Assembly (NCBI GenBank): GCA_963662175.1
Contig: OY759215.1
Span: 45,029,213-45,093,212, forward strand
Length of the DNA stretch: 64,000 bases
Reading direction: 5' to 3'
From: Aradus depressus
Lineage: Eukaryota; Arthropoda; Insecta; Hemiptera; Aradidae
Position numbers and translations under genes: made by a program. The notes under the pieces were generated by a model. That model saw only the letters and a program-made list of their open reading frames with translations, was not told the origin of the DNA and ran no database searches. Shown piece after piece: positions 21,783 to 33,412 of the stretch (the first letter of the stretch is position 1; every line of letters begins with the position of its first letter).

Positions 21783-22630
21783 ACTGACAGAATTATTGTA
21801 TTGAATGGTTAATACAATAAAAAGTTTAAACAAGAAAACATTTACTCAGGAAGAAAAAGTTATACTGACGATTCTCTCCCAACATTTCAAAAGATACTGG
21901 AATGCTACATCAGCAGGTGCCCACTGCCTGGATACATCTCACAGAGACGGAGACACAATATCTTTGCTATATGTTCAGAATTTATTAAAATTTTCAAAAA
22001 TAATATTCACTATTCTTCATAAATTTCTTTTTTGGCAATTTGAGCCATCAATAAAAATATTTAAATGTATCCTGTTTCCGCTGTGAAAAGGTACATCCAT
22101 TTTAATGTCTGGATGTAGAGTCGGTGCATTTAATATTTTCTCACTTATATTTGCATAGGACAGACCACTCGTATATCTTATTTCAGACTATCATGTACAA
22201 TTAATCTTAATAAAATAAAATCATCGTAAAAATGAATCTGGTTTTTCAAAAACCGACCAGAAAAGGACTAATGTCTTCAAAATGAAAAATAAATTGCCCT
22301 TATACGGTTTGACATTTTTAAATGTATTTATAAATAGTTAAAAACAATATAAGGGATTGGAATGTATCTATCTTCTTTTTTTCTCTTTTAATTTTGATAT
22401 TTATATTTTATGATTACATTTTTAATTCTGGAGGGGAATTTCTAATTAAGCGTAAGATTTAGTTGTAGAATGCAGCTGGGTGAAGAGTAGCGGACGCTTT
22501 TCTTATGGGGCCCCCCCCTATAGCAAATAATTTTGTAATTGATTCGGACGGCCTATTAACTTTTTTCTTTTTTCTGCCAATTAAAATGTTTTACATTCAA
22601 AAATAAAAAAAAATAATAATATAAAAAAAA
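21783..22630. other. A+T-rich stretch, nothing recognised
   Basis: An open plus frame at 21805-22086 (93 codons) has no recognisable domain. No repeat was assigned. Confidence 0.35.
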
Positions 22631-23060
22631 ATGCGATTGGCTACCGAAATAGTTACTTTTTCTTTTCTTCCGACTTCCTTTAAAGTGAAATCAATACAAA
22701 TTTTTTTGTAGGTCTTAAATATGAAATATAGATAAAAAATGTAAAATTGCATGAATAAATAAAAATAAATCAACAATTAATAAAAAGGAGGAGAGATGAG
22801 GCTTGTGGTCGAAGAAAACAAACTTGTAGAATTTCTTCCAAGCTTTCGACACTGAGTGTGCCTTCTTCAAGGCCTGTATTGAAATATATACCTTATTAAT
22901 GAGCTGATGTATGCTAGATTTGCATAAAAGATATGATATTGAAACAATTTGTGAATAAACCAATAATAGACATTTAAATTATTTATACCAAAATAAACTA
23001 TAATATTAAATCTAAACAAAAAAACAATTAAAAATTAAATACAAACGTATATCATGAGAA
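22631..23060 (-). repeat. PLE-like tail (family T), copy 2
   Basis: Second copy of the 19410-19802 repeat in the same orientation. The module on the minus strand (22838-22872) reads CTTGAAGAA, GGCAC-ACTCA-GTGTC, GAAAGCTTGG. It keeps GAAA where copy 1 has GAAG. Confidence 0.7.
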
Positions 23061-24785
23061 TTTTAATTGTTTCATAAATAAATTGTATCTCCATGTTTTC
23101 TCTCTTTCTGATTAATCTGGTTAACGAACATAGTTTAGTTTATTTCGGAATTACGGAGTATAAGCTGATGAAGTGATTAATTCACAGGTTGTAAAATAAA
23201 GACATGGTCAGACTTCTCACAGAATTTATTATTTCATGATAGTCGGTTTTCCAGACAAAAATATAAAAAAACACACAAAAAAAATTGTAAAATAAATAAA
23301 CAAATTCAAAATCTCATCGTTGAGAATAGTTATGTTCTTCTTGTTTCCCAACTGCGTATATATATATTTTTTTGTATAGTTTATTAATTAATAACAAACT
23401 GTTATTTAAATTATTACTTTTACCATTTTATATTATGCTTTAATTAATAATTGACGGGGTTAGAATCAAAGTGGTCTAAGTGATATTTTTAAAACTTTGA
23501 AGAAAGTGTGCATTAAGTTCTTAACTGATTTTAAAAAACTATAATTTATCGAAACCGGAAATATTATGTCTTCTGCTTTTATGGTGAAAGTTGCTGATAG
23601 CAAACCATAAAAATGAATAAAAATCTTAATTTCAAGGTCACTATTGATATATTTAAGTTACTTGTTCATGTCACCAAAATGGGATAAGTGATTTGCCACT
23701 AGATCTCAGCACTGGCCAGGATTTCACTTGTACAACTTTTTTCCTCAATAGGACTATCATTTTTACACTTAACGAAAAATTTTCAAAAATGTCACTTGGA
23801 CCATTTTGATTCTAACCTCGTCAATTGTTTCCTCAAACTGCCTGGTGATGAGGGCAACCTCGAAAGTTGGCTAGCAGGATACTACTTCTCAATTTTACAA
23901 CTGAGAAAGCAAATAATTCTAATACAGGATTAGTGCGGAAGCTAGCAATTAAAATAGTACCTTATAATTTGTAGAAGTTTCCACCATAATGAATTTTAGA
24001 GATCCCTATTTATATGCTGAGAAAAATTATTTCCAGAGAACCAAGAAGAAGCATTTAAGAAAGTAATAAATTAAAAAAATGTCGAAGAAGGACCAAATAT
24101 TATCTGGTAATTTGTAAGAATGAGGAAGAAACGTTTTTAGGACCTGGCTCTTATGTTCATAGCTGCCACTCAAACACAAATACATTCCGAGGTTCATGTG
24201 ACTACGATCTTTTGTGTGGGAACTGGAAGCTGCCCACAGACGAAAGGATCCACGAAGATAACCATCTGATGTACAAAAACCTAAATAAAAAACTGTTCAG
24301 GCTCGGGCAATGAACCGAAATATTTCACAAGCATACTCCTCCGTAAGGAAATTCTACAATTTTGATTCCGGAAGATGTTGCCTAAATTCCCTAGTGCTGC
24401 ATTTACCTACTAATATGAGTTAGTATATTGATTGCTCCCAGACGCCATATTTTCTTCGCTATTTCTCAATTTTCATTATATATCATAATATAAGAAGTTT
24501 ATCTAGAGATTTAGCATGGTCGAAATGACTGGAACGAGGGTGCTCAATGAACATGTCAGAAGGTCAGCCGCCGACTGACAACGAAAATTCCCTCCTGAGT
24601 TTTCAGCATTATAAGATGATTATTCGATGAAACGATAACGTGATGTTTTGGATAACATTTTGGCTAGAGAAACCATTAATTAAAAATACCATAGAAATAG
24701 TAGTCTTTAAGAATACGTATGGAAAGCAATAAGCGAAGAGCAAGCAAAAATGCTTTTCTTCAGAATGAAAAAAAGTCATCGGATA
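23061..24785. other. Unassigned stretch with one module
   Basis: Mostly unique A+T-rich sequence. At 23843-23866 the plus strand reads GGTGATGAGGGCAACCTCGAAAG. Here the hairpin follows GATGA directly, as in canonical hammerheads. The related 47424-47450 copy has GGAG for GAAA. No coding region was recognised in the rest. Confidence 0.4.
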
Positions 24786-25175
24786 ATAATGGGCTATGTA
24801 CTTCCTCAGCACGAATTAATCAATTACGTCATCGCTCTCCCCCCAAAGCCATTATTAGGGTGTTTGAGTCCACCCCCTATCTTTCTTCCCCCTTTCCTTT
24901 CGAACAATTTCGCGTAAAATTAATTGGAGCCACCCTTATGGGGTTTTTAATTTAAATATAAAATTTCATGTTGATACATTCATTACATCTGCAGTTATTG
25001 CAGATTTTTTAATTGAGCCCCCTCAGATCCCTCCCTCCCCTGCTTATTCCTCTGATAATTAATAGGTATCGTCCTTGGAGGGTTTTGCATAAACACGTTA
25101 CAATTTGTGTTGATACGTTCATTCTATCGAGAGTTATCGTGTTCACACACACACAGATTTATTTTTGGAATCAGG
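24786..25175 (-). repeat. Family-B element, minus strand
   Basis: From GTACTTCCTCAGCACGAATT (right end, inverted) through two modules to GAGAGTTATCGTGTTCACAC (left part). The extreme ends are eroded. Confidence 0.65.
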
Positions 25176-25302
25176 CATTTTGGAACTCCCAATCACGATT
25201 TGGGAGTTTTGTAGGTAGATTGCTGAGAAGGCATTATAATATTGGAAATAAAGAAAAAAAGTATATTTCAAAAAATATTCCTATTTCACAAAATATATAA
25301 AC

Positions 25303-25404
25303 TACATGGGAGTACTTTCGGTATTGCTACCATCATCAGTCCACAACTTGACAAATAGCAGTTGCTGAGGATGATAGCAATACCGAAAGTACTCCCATAA
25401 ATTG
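25303..25404. repeat. Foldback pair of hairpin modules
   Basis: GGGAGTACTTTCGGTATTGC at 25308 returns inverted at 25377-25396. Both arms carry the module; the minus-strand one reads CTGATGATGGTAGCAATACC-GAAA. The continuation (TACATATTTTGTAAAATAGA) is found after the SINE, from 25765, so the SINE split this element. Confidence 0.7.
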
Positions 25405-25751
25405 GTTAGGTTAGGTTTTATGACTAATGCCCGGGCTTTAACTACGAGGTCATATCGCCTACTACCAGAGCGCTCTTTCGTCACTCTGGTGGACATGAGC
25501 ACAACTCTACTGTGGGAGTTCTAAATTTTGCCTACCCTAAATTTTTATTCATTTAGGGCAGGGGTCTTCAACGAGTACCTGACATCGTACAGGCTCGGGA
25601 CCATCGCTTAACGTCCCATCCGAAGGACGGCGTGCTCAAGTCTTCATTTCACCTCCCAGATAAAATAATCTAAGGGCTTCGGTCGGGTTTCGAACCCACG
25701 AACTTGAGCTCAGAAGACAAGCTCGCATACCACTGAGCTACCGGTTCCCTC
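25405..25751 (-). mobile_element. Full-length SINE-A with 13-bp TSD
   Basis: Complete on the minus strand, from the tRNA-like head (GGTAGCTCAGTGGTATGCG and GTGGGTTCGAAACCCGACC) to CATAAAACCTAACCTAACC. CTCCCATAAATTG occurs at 25392-25404 and 25752-25764, a perfect target-site duplication that places the insertion inside the foldback element. Confidence 0.93.
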
Positions 25752-25886
25752 CTCCCATAAATTGTACATATTTTGTAAAATAGACAATATTTTAAAAATA
25801 ATATTTTTTTTCATTATTGTTATTGTGTTTAACAATAATTTTGGAGTAAATTATAGTATCGTTATAGTATTGGCAGCCCACTTATA

Positions 25887-26128
25887 GGAGGTGAAAAAAC
25901 CTTGAGCACGCCATCCCTCGGATGGGACGTAAAGTGATGGTCCCGAGCCTGTGTGATGTCAGCTACTCGTTTAAGACACCTTACACTAGGTGAATAAACC
26001 TAGGTAGGCAACATTCAGGACTCCCATATAAAGTCGAGCTCATGTTCACCAAAGTGACGAAAGATCATTCTGGTAGTGGGCGATATGATCTCATAGTTTA
26101 AGCCCGGGCATGAGTCGTAATAACTAAC
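25887..26128 (+). mobile_element. SINE-A copy, 5'-truncated
   Basis: Body from GGAGGTGAAAAAACCTTGAG to GGGCATGAGTCGTAATAACT. Tail type 2. Confidence 0.8.
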
Positions 26129-26190
26129 ATTAATCATATGTTGGTGTCCGCATTATTCTAATAATATTACTGATAATATATATTAACGAC

Positions 26191-26454
26191 CCGACCGAGG
26201 TCCTTAGTTTATTTTATCTGGGAGGTAAAATAAACTTAAGCACGCCGTCCTTCGGATGGGATGTTAAGCGATGGTCCCGAGCCTGTACGATGTCAGGTAC
26301 TCGTTAAATACCCCTAGCCTAGGTGAATAAAAATTTCGGGTTGGTAAAATTTAGGACTCCCACAGTAGAGTCGGGCTCATGTCCACCAGAGTGACGAAAG
26401 AGCGCTTGATGACCTCGTGGTTAATGCCCGGGCATGAGTCATAAAACCTAAACC
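26191..26454 (+). mobile_element. SINE-A copy with 12-bp TSD
   Basis: Begins at CCGACCGAGGTCCTTAG, just past the B box, and ends CATAAAACCTAAACC (tail type 1). TATATTAACGAC occurs at 26179-26190 and 26455-26466. Confidence 0.9.
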
Positions 26455-26466
26455 TATATTAACGAC

Positions 26467-26814
26467 GATATATAAGTTGTTTTCAGGCTGGACGATGAAA
26501 TGTCAATTCCAGTTATAACCATCAATTTACCGACATCAATACGCCAGGGACCCTGTATGTCTCGGGTTAGTTGGCTGAGGGCCTGGCTTCTTCTTCAGGT
26601 CAGCTGTATCAGATGTCACAGGAGGTTTGAGGCCTTGTTCTGCCGTAATTGAAAACCGCATCCCAAGGTTTCATCATCCCGTTATATCTCCAAGATACCC
26701 TACTGACAGTTGCCTTACTGTCTGTCATCTGTTATTTCATCTATGTAATAAGAAAATCATTGAAGAACATTTACTTCCATGGCTGTACAAAATGTCTGTG
26801 TCTCAGTGACCACG
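26467..26814. other. Unassigned stretch
   Basis: GC-balanced with no recognised motif. The 60-codon frame at 26627 has no domain. Confidence 0.3.
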
Positions 26815-27125
26815 ATTACTCTCGATAGAATAAATGTATCAACACGTAATTTTATATGTGTATCCAGAACCCTCTAGCCACAGTAACTATTGATTTTAAG
26901 TCAAATCGACCAAAGGGAAGGGGGAATTAGGGGAGGGGGCTCAATTCAAAACCCTTAACAACAGCTGATGTGATGAATTTATCGACACAAAATTTGAGGA
27001 TTTAGAAGCCCCTATATGTAAGTCAGCTATTGAATATTAGCGGTCCACTGGTTTTGGTGAGGGGGCGAAAAGTTAATTGATTAATTCGCTCTTAGAAGAA
27101 CATTGTCGGTGATTCACCGCCGCTT
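26815..27125 (+). repeat. Family-B element, plus strand
   Basis: Starts at CTCTCGATAGAATAAATGTA, has two modules and the terminal module, and ends at CATTGTCGGTGATTCACCG. The left hairpin end is missing. Confidence 0.65.
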
Positions 27126-27578
27126 TTTTCAAATTATTCACAGTACATACCCTGTCATTTTGGAAACCTTTTCTGTTTATCAATACCACTTAAAAATATA
27201 ACATTTTTTGGAGCCTATAAATATTTAGTAAGTGTCAAAGAAGTCATAGGATAGACGCATATATAGAGTGAACAATATTTTCACTGATCAGAAAGGTTTA
27301 TGTAACATTGGGAAAAGTATTTTGTCGATATAGGTATTTCACAGATTACTTAAGGTTCATCCCCTTCAATATTTTCCAGGATCATTGATTTTCCTACACT
27401 ACTTTTCCATCTCTTCACACCTCTATACCATCCTTCAACTTAGTACCTATTCCATCCGTTGATATACGAGTACACTATTTTCCTCTTAAACTTTCCACTC
27501 TTAAACTAATACGCTACTCAGACATTCTTTGCACATTTACTTCTGCAACCTCGGTATAAATCACACTTCGTTCCCCTC
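27126..27578. other. Unassigned stretch
   Basis: The final 200 bases become pyrimidine-rich, resembling the tandem array that follows, but have no clear period. Confidence 0.3.
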
Positions 27579-28365
27579 CATTTCCATAGAATCGTTCATT
27601 GCTTAGGTTATTTTCTATCGTAGATCCGCTCCATTTCAGTAGAATTCTTCCTTGCTTATGTTATTTTCTATTGCGGATTCTGTTCATTCTTGTACGATTA
27701 TTTCTTATTTTCTCTTCATTTCCATAGAATTGCTCATTGCTTAGATTATTTTCTATCGTAGATCCGCTCCACTTCAGTAGAATTCTTCCTTGCTTATGTT
27801 ATTTTCTATTGCGGATTCTGTTCATTCTTGTACGATTATTTCTTATTTTCTCTTCATTTCCATAAAATTGTTCATTGTTTAGGTTATTTTCTATAGTAGA
27901 TCCGCTCCACTTTAGTAGAATTCTTTCTTGCTTATGTTATTTTCTATTGCGGATTCTGTTCATTCTTGTACGATTATTTCTTATTTTCTCTTCATTTCCA
28001 TAGAATTGCTCATTGCTTAGGTTATTTTCTATCGTAGATCCGCTCCACTTCAGTAGAATTCTTCCTTGCTTATGTTATTTTCTATTGCGGATTCTGTTCA
28101 TTCTTGTACGATTATTTCTTATTTTCTCTTCATTTCCATAGAATTGTTCATTGCTTAGGTTATTTTCTATCGTAGATCCGCTCCACTTCAGTAGAATTCT
28201 TCCTTGGTTATGTTATTTTCTATTGTGGATTGTGTTCATTTCCGTATAGTTCATTCTTATTTTCTATTGTAGATCCTCTCCATTTCAGTAGATTTCTTCC
28301 TTGGTTATGTTATTCTCTTGTGGATCTCCTCCATTTCTGTATAATTCTTCCAAGCTTTTCTCTTG
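27579..28365. repeat. 138-bp tandem repeat with three-part internal structure
   Basis: CATTTCCATA(G/A)AAT starts at 27579, 27717, 27855, 27993 and 28131, an exact 138-bp period. Each unit contains three diverged subunits beginning TTATTTTCT (for example 27608, 27661, 27705, then 27746), of 53, 44 and 41 bp. The last unit is degenerate. This is a small higher-order array. No frame is open across it. Confidence 0.9.
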
Positions 28366-28921
28366 TTGATCCTGTATAGCTGATGTGAGAGTGTCTCCTT
28401 GAGGCTCAGTGGGGTGGGACCTGTCTCCCACTAACTAGTCCAAAGGATCCTTCGCTAAGCCGTCCTAAGGACATCGTCTTGTCTGATGATATAGTCAGCC
28501 GCCCTGACGTCACCCCTCTGACCTCGCCCGACTTTCCAACATATACAAATTAATGGCGAGTCCACAGCTACTCTCTACTCTATTATTATATTTCGTAAAA
28601 ATTTCAGGATGATAACCAGCACCAAAACTGGGTGGGGTTCATTTTTAACAGAATAAACAAAACAAGGCAAAATGGTCAATATAAAAAAAAAAAAAAAACT
28701 GTTAAGTAGGCCATAGCCTATAGCCTTGATCTGCGCAAATTCTTTTAAAGTTTTGCAACTTTTAATATGTTCATTTTCTTCAGTCGATGAATCTTAATGA
28801 AAGCTGGAATAATGAATAATGATATTCTTTCATCCACGTGGCAGAATAATTTCTTAAAAATGAATCAAATAGATAAATCAAATAATTTATGGTTTCCAGA
28901 TTTACTTTGTGAAGCTCCATT
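28366..28921. other. Unassigned stretch
   Basis: GC-balanced at 28380-28540, then A+T-rich. No gene recognised. Confidence 0.3.
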
Positions 28922-29130
28922 CTAGGAATAGATAATTAAAAAAAACAATTTCTTTGTCAAACTTCACTATATATTCTCAAATACTCAACTAGTTTCGCCG
29001 TGTTAAGGCATTATCAAGAGTCACTTATAAACCTTTTATAATGCCTAAACACGGCGAAACTAGTTGAGTATTTGAGAATGTATAGTGAAGTTTGAAAAAT
29101 AAATTGTGTATTTTAATTATCTATTCCTAT
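28922..29130. repeat. Palindromic PLE-like tail pair
   Basis: Arms 28922-29014 and 29038-29130 are inverted copies. The inner 58 bp match with few differences and the outer parts (GGAATAGATAATTAA) match too. Each arm has a hairpin module (GATAATGCC, loop, GGCGAAACTAGT) on the outward-reading strand. Confidence 0.8.
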
Positions 29131-29199
29131 AAATCAATTAACCCAACCGAACATAAAGATGGACCGTATAAATTATATTGTATATTTATATTAAAAATA

Positions 29200-29575
29200 A
29201 AATTACACGTCGATATAGGATTCATTACATCGGCAGTTACTGTGGTTTTTGAGTACAGCCCTCTCGACCTCCTCTTCCCTTCGGCCGAATTCTCTGAAAA
29301 TTGATCCTTATGCGGTTTTAAATGTACATATATTCATTCTATCTGCAGTTATTAAAGTTCGTGTGTATAACCTCCACCTAATACCCTCCTTCCCTTTGTT
29401 CAATTTGATTAATTAAATTTAAATACCCATAAGGAAAGCACCTATTAATTTTTGGCGAGTAAATTGAGTATTAAGATTCATAAGCCATCATGTAAGACTA
29501 TATCTCGCTTTGGAGCGAGAGCGGAAAGGTAATTTGCGCTAGAGAAGGATATACTCGGTGATTTGCCGACGATTT
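29200..29575. repeat. Two opposed family-B pieces
   Basis: A minus-strand piece (about 29200-29400, with TTCGGCCGAATTCTCTGAAA) meets a plus-strand piece that ends ATACTCGGTGATTTGCCGAC near 29567. Confidence 0.5.
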
Positions 29576-30396
29576 TTTAATTTTTTCTCTTCAATTTCGA
29601 TATCTGATTCGATATTCAATTGTCGGTTCTGATGCAAAGATCACTAGATCTTAGATAAGGTAGACTTTGTTATTCGATATGGATACGTTCAATGTGAGGT
29701 TGAGTGATGGAAAGTGTTCCTCCTTCAGTGACGGACCTGTTGAGATGAACAATACACAGATAGGGAACTTGAACGAGTGCCGCAGCGGCGCCTTTGTAAC
29801 CTCTTATTGTGTCCGACACACACACAGACACACACACAAGTGACCAAAGGGGAAATTCGGTCGGAAAATACGGAAAAATGAATGAAATGGAGCATGGACA
29901 GAGAGTGTTAGCGGCTTCACTTCAACAAGTAGACTCTTCAAGACGTGTCTTCCGGGCTTTTTGAGAAAACTCCTTCTTTTTTCTTATAGTTTTTTTTTTT
30001 TAAGGGAAAGTGAAGAAAATCTGCAATGGATCGCCCCCTTTTGTTGACACCGTTCTCTAGAATCTTGCCTTCTTAGATAGTGTTAGAATCAATCATTTTT
30101 GTCAGCCAATTGAAAACATAATGAAAAACAGTGTGTTACGAACTATGAATATTTTTGCCAAAAAAACTTATGTTCATTAAAGTTTTTTCATAACACTTTA
30201 AATTATGCTTAATTGATTATTTATTTAATCATTTTTTAATCTAAAATTGATACAAAACAGCACAAAAATAAACAAAATGTCCTCTGATTTAAGATAGGAC
30301 CAGTATGAACAATGATATAGCTCCCCAATTTGAAAGTAAGGTTTTATTTATTTATTTTTTTTTTGAAAAGATTAAAAATAAAGAATAGTAATATGT
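29576..30396. other. Unassigned stretch
   Basis: Includes an ACACAC run near 29816-29838 and T-rich tracts. No gene recognised. Confidence 0.35.
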
Positions 30397-30652
30397 GACT
30401 TTCTTATACCACTCACGTTTTTATATAATTCTCCAACACCCCCCTCCCCTTACTTAATTTTGTACTGACATTACTGAGAGTAAGCAAGTAATGTGTTGGC
30501 GTCAGCGTTTTCTTTGTTTCTTTGAACAACGTCATGAAGAGTGTCTTTCATATATCCAGTAAAGTCAGTATGAAATGAATTTGAGGGGAGGACGCGGGGG
30601 GGGGGGGGGGGGGGGGGGGAGTGATATGTAGAAAACTGGTTGATATAAGATC
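30397..30652. mobile_element. Family-C foldback element with 24-G tract
   Basis: Ends are inverted (GACTTTCTTATACCA.. at the left, ..GGTTGATATAAGATC at the right), followed inward by a C-rich left arm and a G-rich right arm. The G-rich arm has grown into 24 consecutive G (30596-30619). The copy at 45005-45252 has the same plan with an interrupted GGGAGG run. Non-coding and MITE-like. Confidence 0.6.
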
Positions 30653-30699
30653 ATTTACTTACTTATATTTAATTTTTTTATAGCCGGCAAAGGGTTTTT

Positions 30700-30870
30700 T
30701 TTTATCTGGGAAGCGAAAGAACATTGAGTACGCCGTCCTTCTGATGTGACGTTAAGCAATTGTCCCGAGCCTGTGCGATGTCAGGTCTTAGTTAAAGACT
30801 CTTTACCCTAGTTGAATAAACTTGTGTTGCCAAAATTTAGGATTCCGACAACATATGAGTCATAATAACT
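30700..30870 (+). mobile_element. SINE-A copy, 5'-truncated
   Basis: Body from TTTATCTGGGAAGCGAAAGA to a shortened end CATATGAGTCATAATAACTA. Part of the usual 3' half (GCGCTCTGG region) is deleted. Confidence 0.75.
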
Positions 30871-30879
30871 ATTGCTTAT

Positions 30880-31180
30880 TAACCCCCGACGCAAAAGGAG
30901 AGGTTTGAAGTTTGTCTGTGTGTGTGTCTGTGGCATTGAAGCTCCAAGACGGCTGAACCGATTTCAAAGTGTTTTTTTTTGTTTCAAAAAGTGGTATTTG
31001 CGAGGAGTTCCTAGCCAAGTTTGGTGTAAATCCAAAATGCAATCCGTTTTCAAGATCTTACGGTTTCATCTCGGCCTATATTACAGCTAAAGACTTGGAG
31101 TTTGAGCTCAAATGTTTATAAGGCCAAGCCCCTCCCCCTAAGACCTTCAAGCCCTCCAAAAAAGCCCTCTCCAAGGTTTC
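30880..31180 (+). repeat. Family-D repeat (CCCCCGACGCAAAAGGAG start)
   Basis: Starts AACCCCCGACGCAAAAGGAG, then a TGTCTGTGTGTGTGTCTGTG run, GCTCCAAGACGGCTGAACCG and ATTTCAAAG. This layout is common to dispersed non-coding repeats of many invertebrates. The 72-codon frame over it is incidental. Confidence 0.45.
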
Positions 31181-31394
31181 AGTAAAAAAAATTAATGAAC
31201 AGAAAATTTTTTTTTTTTTTTTTAATATATTTATATTTGGGCTTATGTTTCGTGGAGACATATTATTTCCTTACGGAATTTAGCTAAGGTTATTTTAACC
31301 TTTATTATTGCTCATTATTTTTCGGGTGCACTTTGCATTGTTTTAACCATAAAAACATATTTCAAAATTTGATTTGACAAACAAAATTAAATTT

Positions 31395-31525
31395 TTGTAT
31401 TCAAATTCAAAAGTCATAAAAATAGCACCTTTTAATTTTCCGCGAAATCGGCCGAAGGGAAGGAAGGATCAGAGGAGGGGGTCAACTCAAAAACCCTAAC
31501 AACTACTGATGTTATGAATCTCTTA
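31395..31525 (+). repeat. Family-B single module
   Basis: One module with CCGCGAAATCGGCCGAAGGG and CTCAAAAACCCTAACAACTA. A separate family-B end hairpin (CCCTATACTTCGTATAGCTGG) lies alone at about 31807-31827. Confidence 0.6.
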
Positions 31526-31529
31526 CTTT

Positions 31530-32199
31530 ACACAGAAGTTTTTGATTATTTATATTTGAAATACTTCAACATATTGCGAGATACATGCCGTAAACCGTCT
31601 CAATATGACGTCTCAAAAATCAATTTTTTTTTCATGTATTCACGCGAAAACTTTAAGTTCTATAGAAAAATTTGATCTAACCAAAAATCAGCTGACGAAG
31701 TACATTGTCAGAGATTCCCTGACAACATTTTTGGATTCTGGACGTCAGAAAACATAAAACTACGTTTAAAACTCAACATTGAATTTCTATTCGTTGACAT
31801 AACTTTCCCTATACTTCGTATAGCTGGGAAAGTCAAACTTTGTAGAAGTGACAAGAGCGTGTGACCTTTCATTCGAACGTCATCCATCAGCCAGAAAGAA
31901 TGACTGGACCACCCAGATGTACTTTGTAGTGGGTAACATAGACCTGCATAGCAGCAGATGTCCCTGTGTCTGTCCAACCATTGTGTTGCGTATTAAATAT
32001 TTAAAAGCATTTAGTGATGCTGATATGCCCAGAAAAACCATATTACTTCATTTAATATAAATTGTAAACAATAGTGTGATTTAGAATTAGGTATAAAATA
32101 AGGTATAAGCTACTAAATAAGCCCTAAAATAAGCCCAAAATAGGTATAAATTTAGGTAGGTTACGTAATCGATCAGAAATTCCAGTGTTTTCACAACTT
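31530..32199. other. Unassigned stretch
   Basis: Open frames at 31708-32060 overlap on opposite strands and show no domain. Confidence 0.3.
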
Positions 32200-32625
32200 A
32201 TGGACTTCTCTAGAGTTCTGACAATGCTTCCAATCTCCAGCGCATTCAATTCTTGTACACAAAACCATCCATACGGATCTCAATATTCCCTTGACCACCG
32301 AATTAACTAAATTCAGGTACAAAAAATTAATTTCTAGTTCTGCTTTCCCTTCTGCTAAATACGATTAAGCTAAATGCTTCATATACTTGAGTGAGTGGCC
32401 CGGCGGTGCCGTTGTTTTTGTCCCCCCGCCCGGCCTGCGTGTTCGTTTGTCGCCCTTGGTCCTGTGCTTGGCCTTCCTCTGGGCCCCCTGGCCCCCTGTG
32501 GAATCCCACCGTGGCTGTTCTCGTCAACTGCATTAAGAGTTCGCTGGCTTAGTTAGGGTAAGGAATGTACTAAGATAGGGCGATAATAACCGACGCAGTT
32601 GTTCGCCCAAAATAAATAAACCAAC
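32200..32625 (+). pseudogene. Decayed LINE: RT tail and GC-rich 3' end
   Basis: Plus-strand words SSDNASNLQRIQFLYTKPSI (about 32217-32276) match the end of LINE reverse-transcriptase domains, where a GxxxxxNLxRIQ segment precedes the last helices. Stops interrupt it. A GC-rich segment (32395-32520) resembling 345-540 follows, then AAATAAATAAACCAACAA as a possible tail. Confidence 0.55.
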
Positions 32626-33229
32626 AACTTTCTGCTAAACTTGCTGAACGACGTCTTCAGCGCTAATGGCCTAGAGACCTCAGATCTGTCAGTTATTGAT
32701 TAGTCATAAATGAACTCATTGCATTTGGAGTGTCACCACTCTGTAAAAAATTCGAAGTTTAGTAAAGAAACAAAATTAGATAAACTATCCGCTGACGCCT
32801 CAAACGGCAGAGGGACTTGCTCCAGCACTAGACTGGAGTCCACTTCGGTCACGTACCTCAGCAGTACAACCACGCTCATGTCATCGTTGTAAAAATATAT
32901 AAATTAATAAACTTCTAAATCTGATGTATTATTTATTTGTTTTATTTATTTGCAATCTATATAAATTTAATATAATGAGCAAATATGGTAACTATATACA
33001 TGAGTGTCTATGCCACATGTTGAGAGAGGTCAGCCAGCGCCGACACTCTCTAGAAACTAGTACAATGTTTAGATTTCACTTAGAAGATCTCGAGACCACC
33101 TCCTATTCAGACGGCGTGGAGGATTGACAGGATGGGATTGAGAGGATAGGACTTGTGCAAATGGGTTAGGATGGGATGAAAGTATATTGTGGAAATTAAA
33201 GAATCGGGATTGGACGAATTTAAAATAAT
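32626..33229. other. Unassigned stretch
   Basis: No recognised gene. Short frames at 32710-33127 lack motifs. Confidence 0.3.
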
Positions 33230-33412
33230 TTCAAAAAACGCTAATAACTAGCGATAATATGGACCGGAATTTCATATGAGGATTGAGGAGCCCTTATGTA
33301 TGTCAACTACTGGTTTTTAGCCTCTTAGGGCTGGTTTTGAAGGGAGACCGAAAACTTAATTGATTAATTCGTGCCGGGGAAGTACGTTACGGTGATTCAC
33401 CGACGTAAGTTT
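33230..33412 (+). repeat. Family-B terminal module
   Basis: AAAACGCTAATAACTAGCGA to the right end GGTGATTCACCGACG. A further worn piece lies at about 34130-34345 (GACGACGAAGATCGGAGG to GTGGTTCACCGAC), and another at about 34870-35130 ends GGTGATTCACTGAG. Confidence 0.55.

Noticed and set aside
27579..28365. CRISPR array
   Set aside because: Direct repeats have no unique spacers; the units are contiguous 138-bp tandem repeats.
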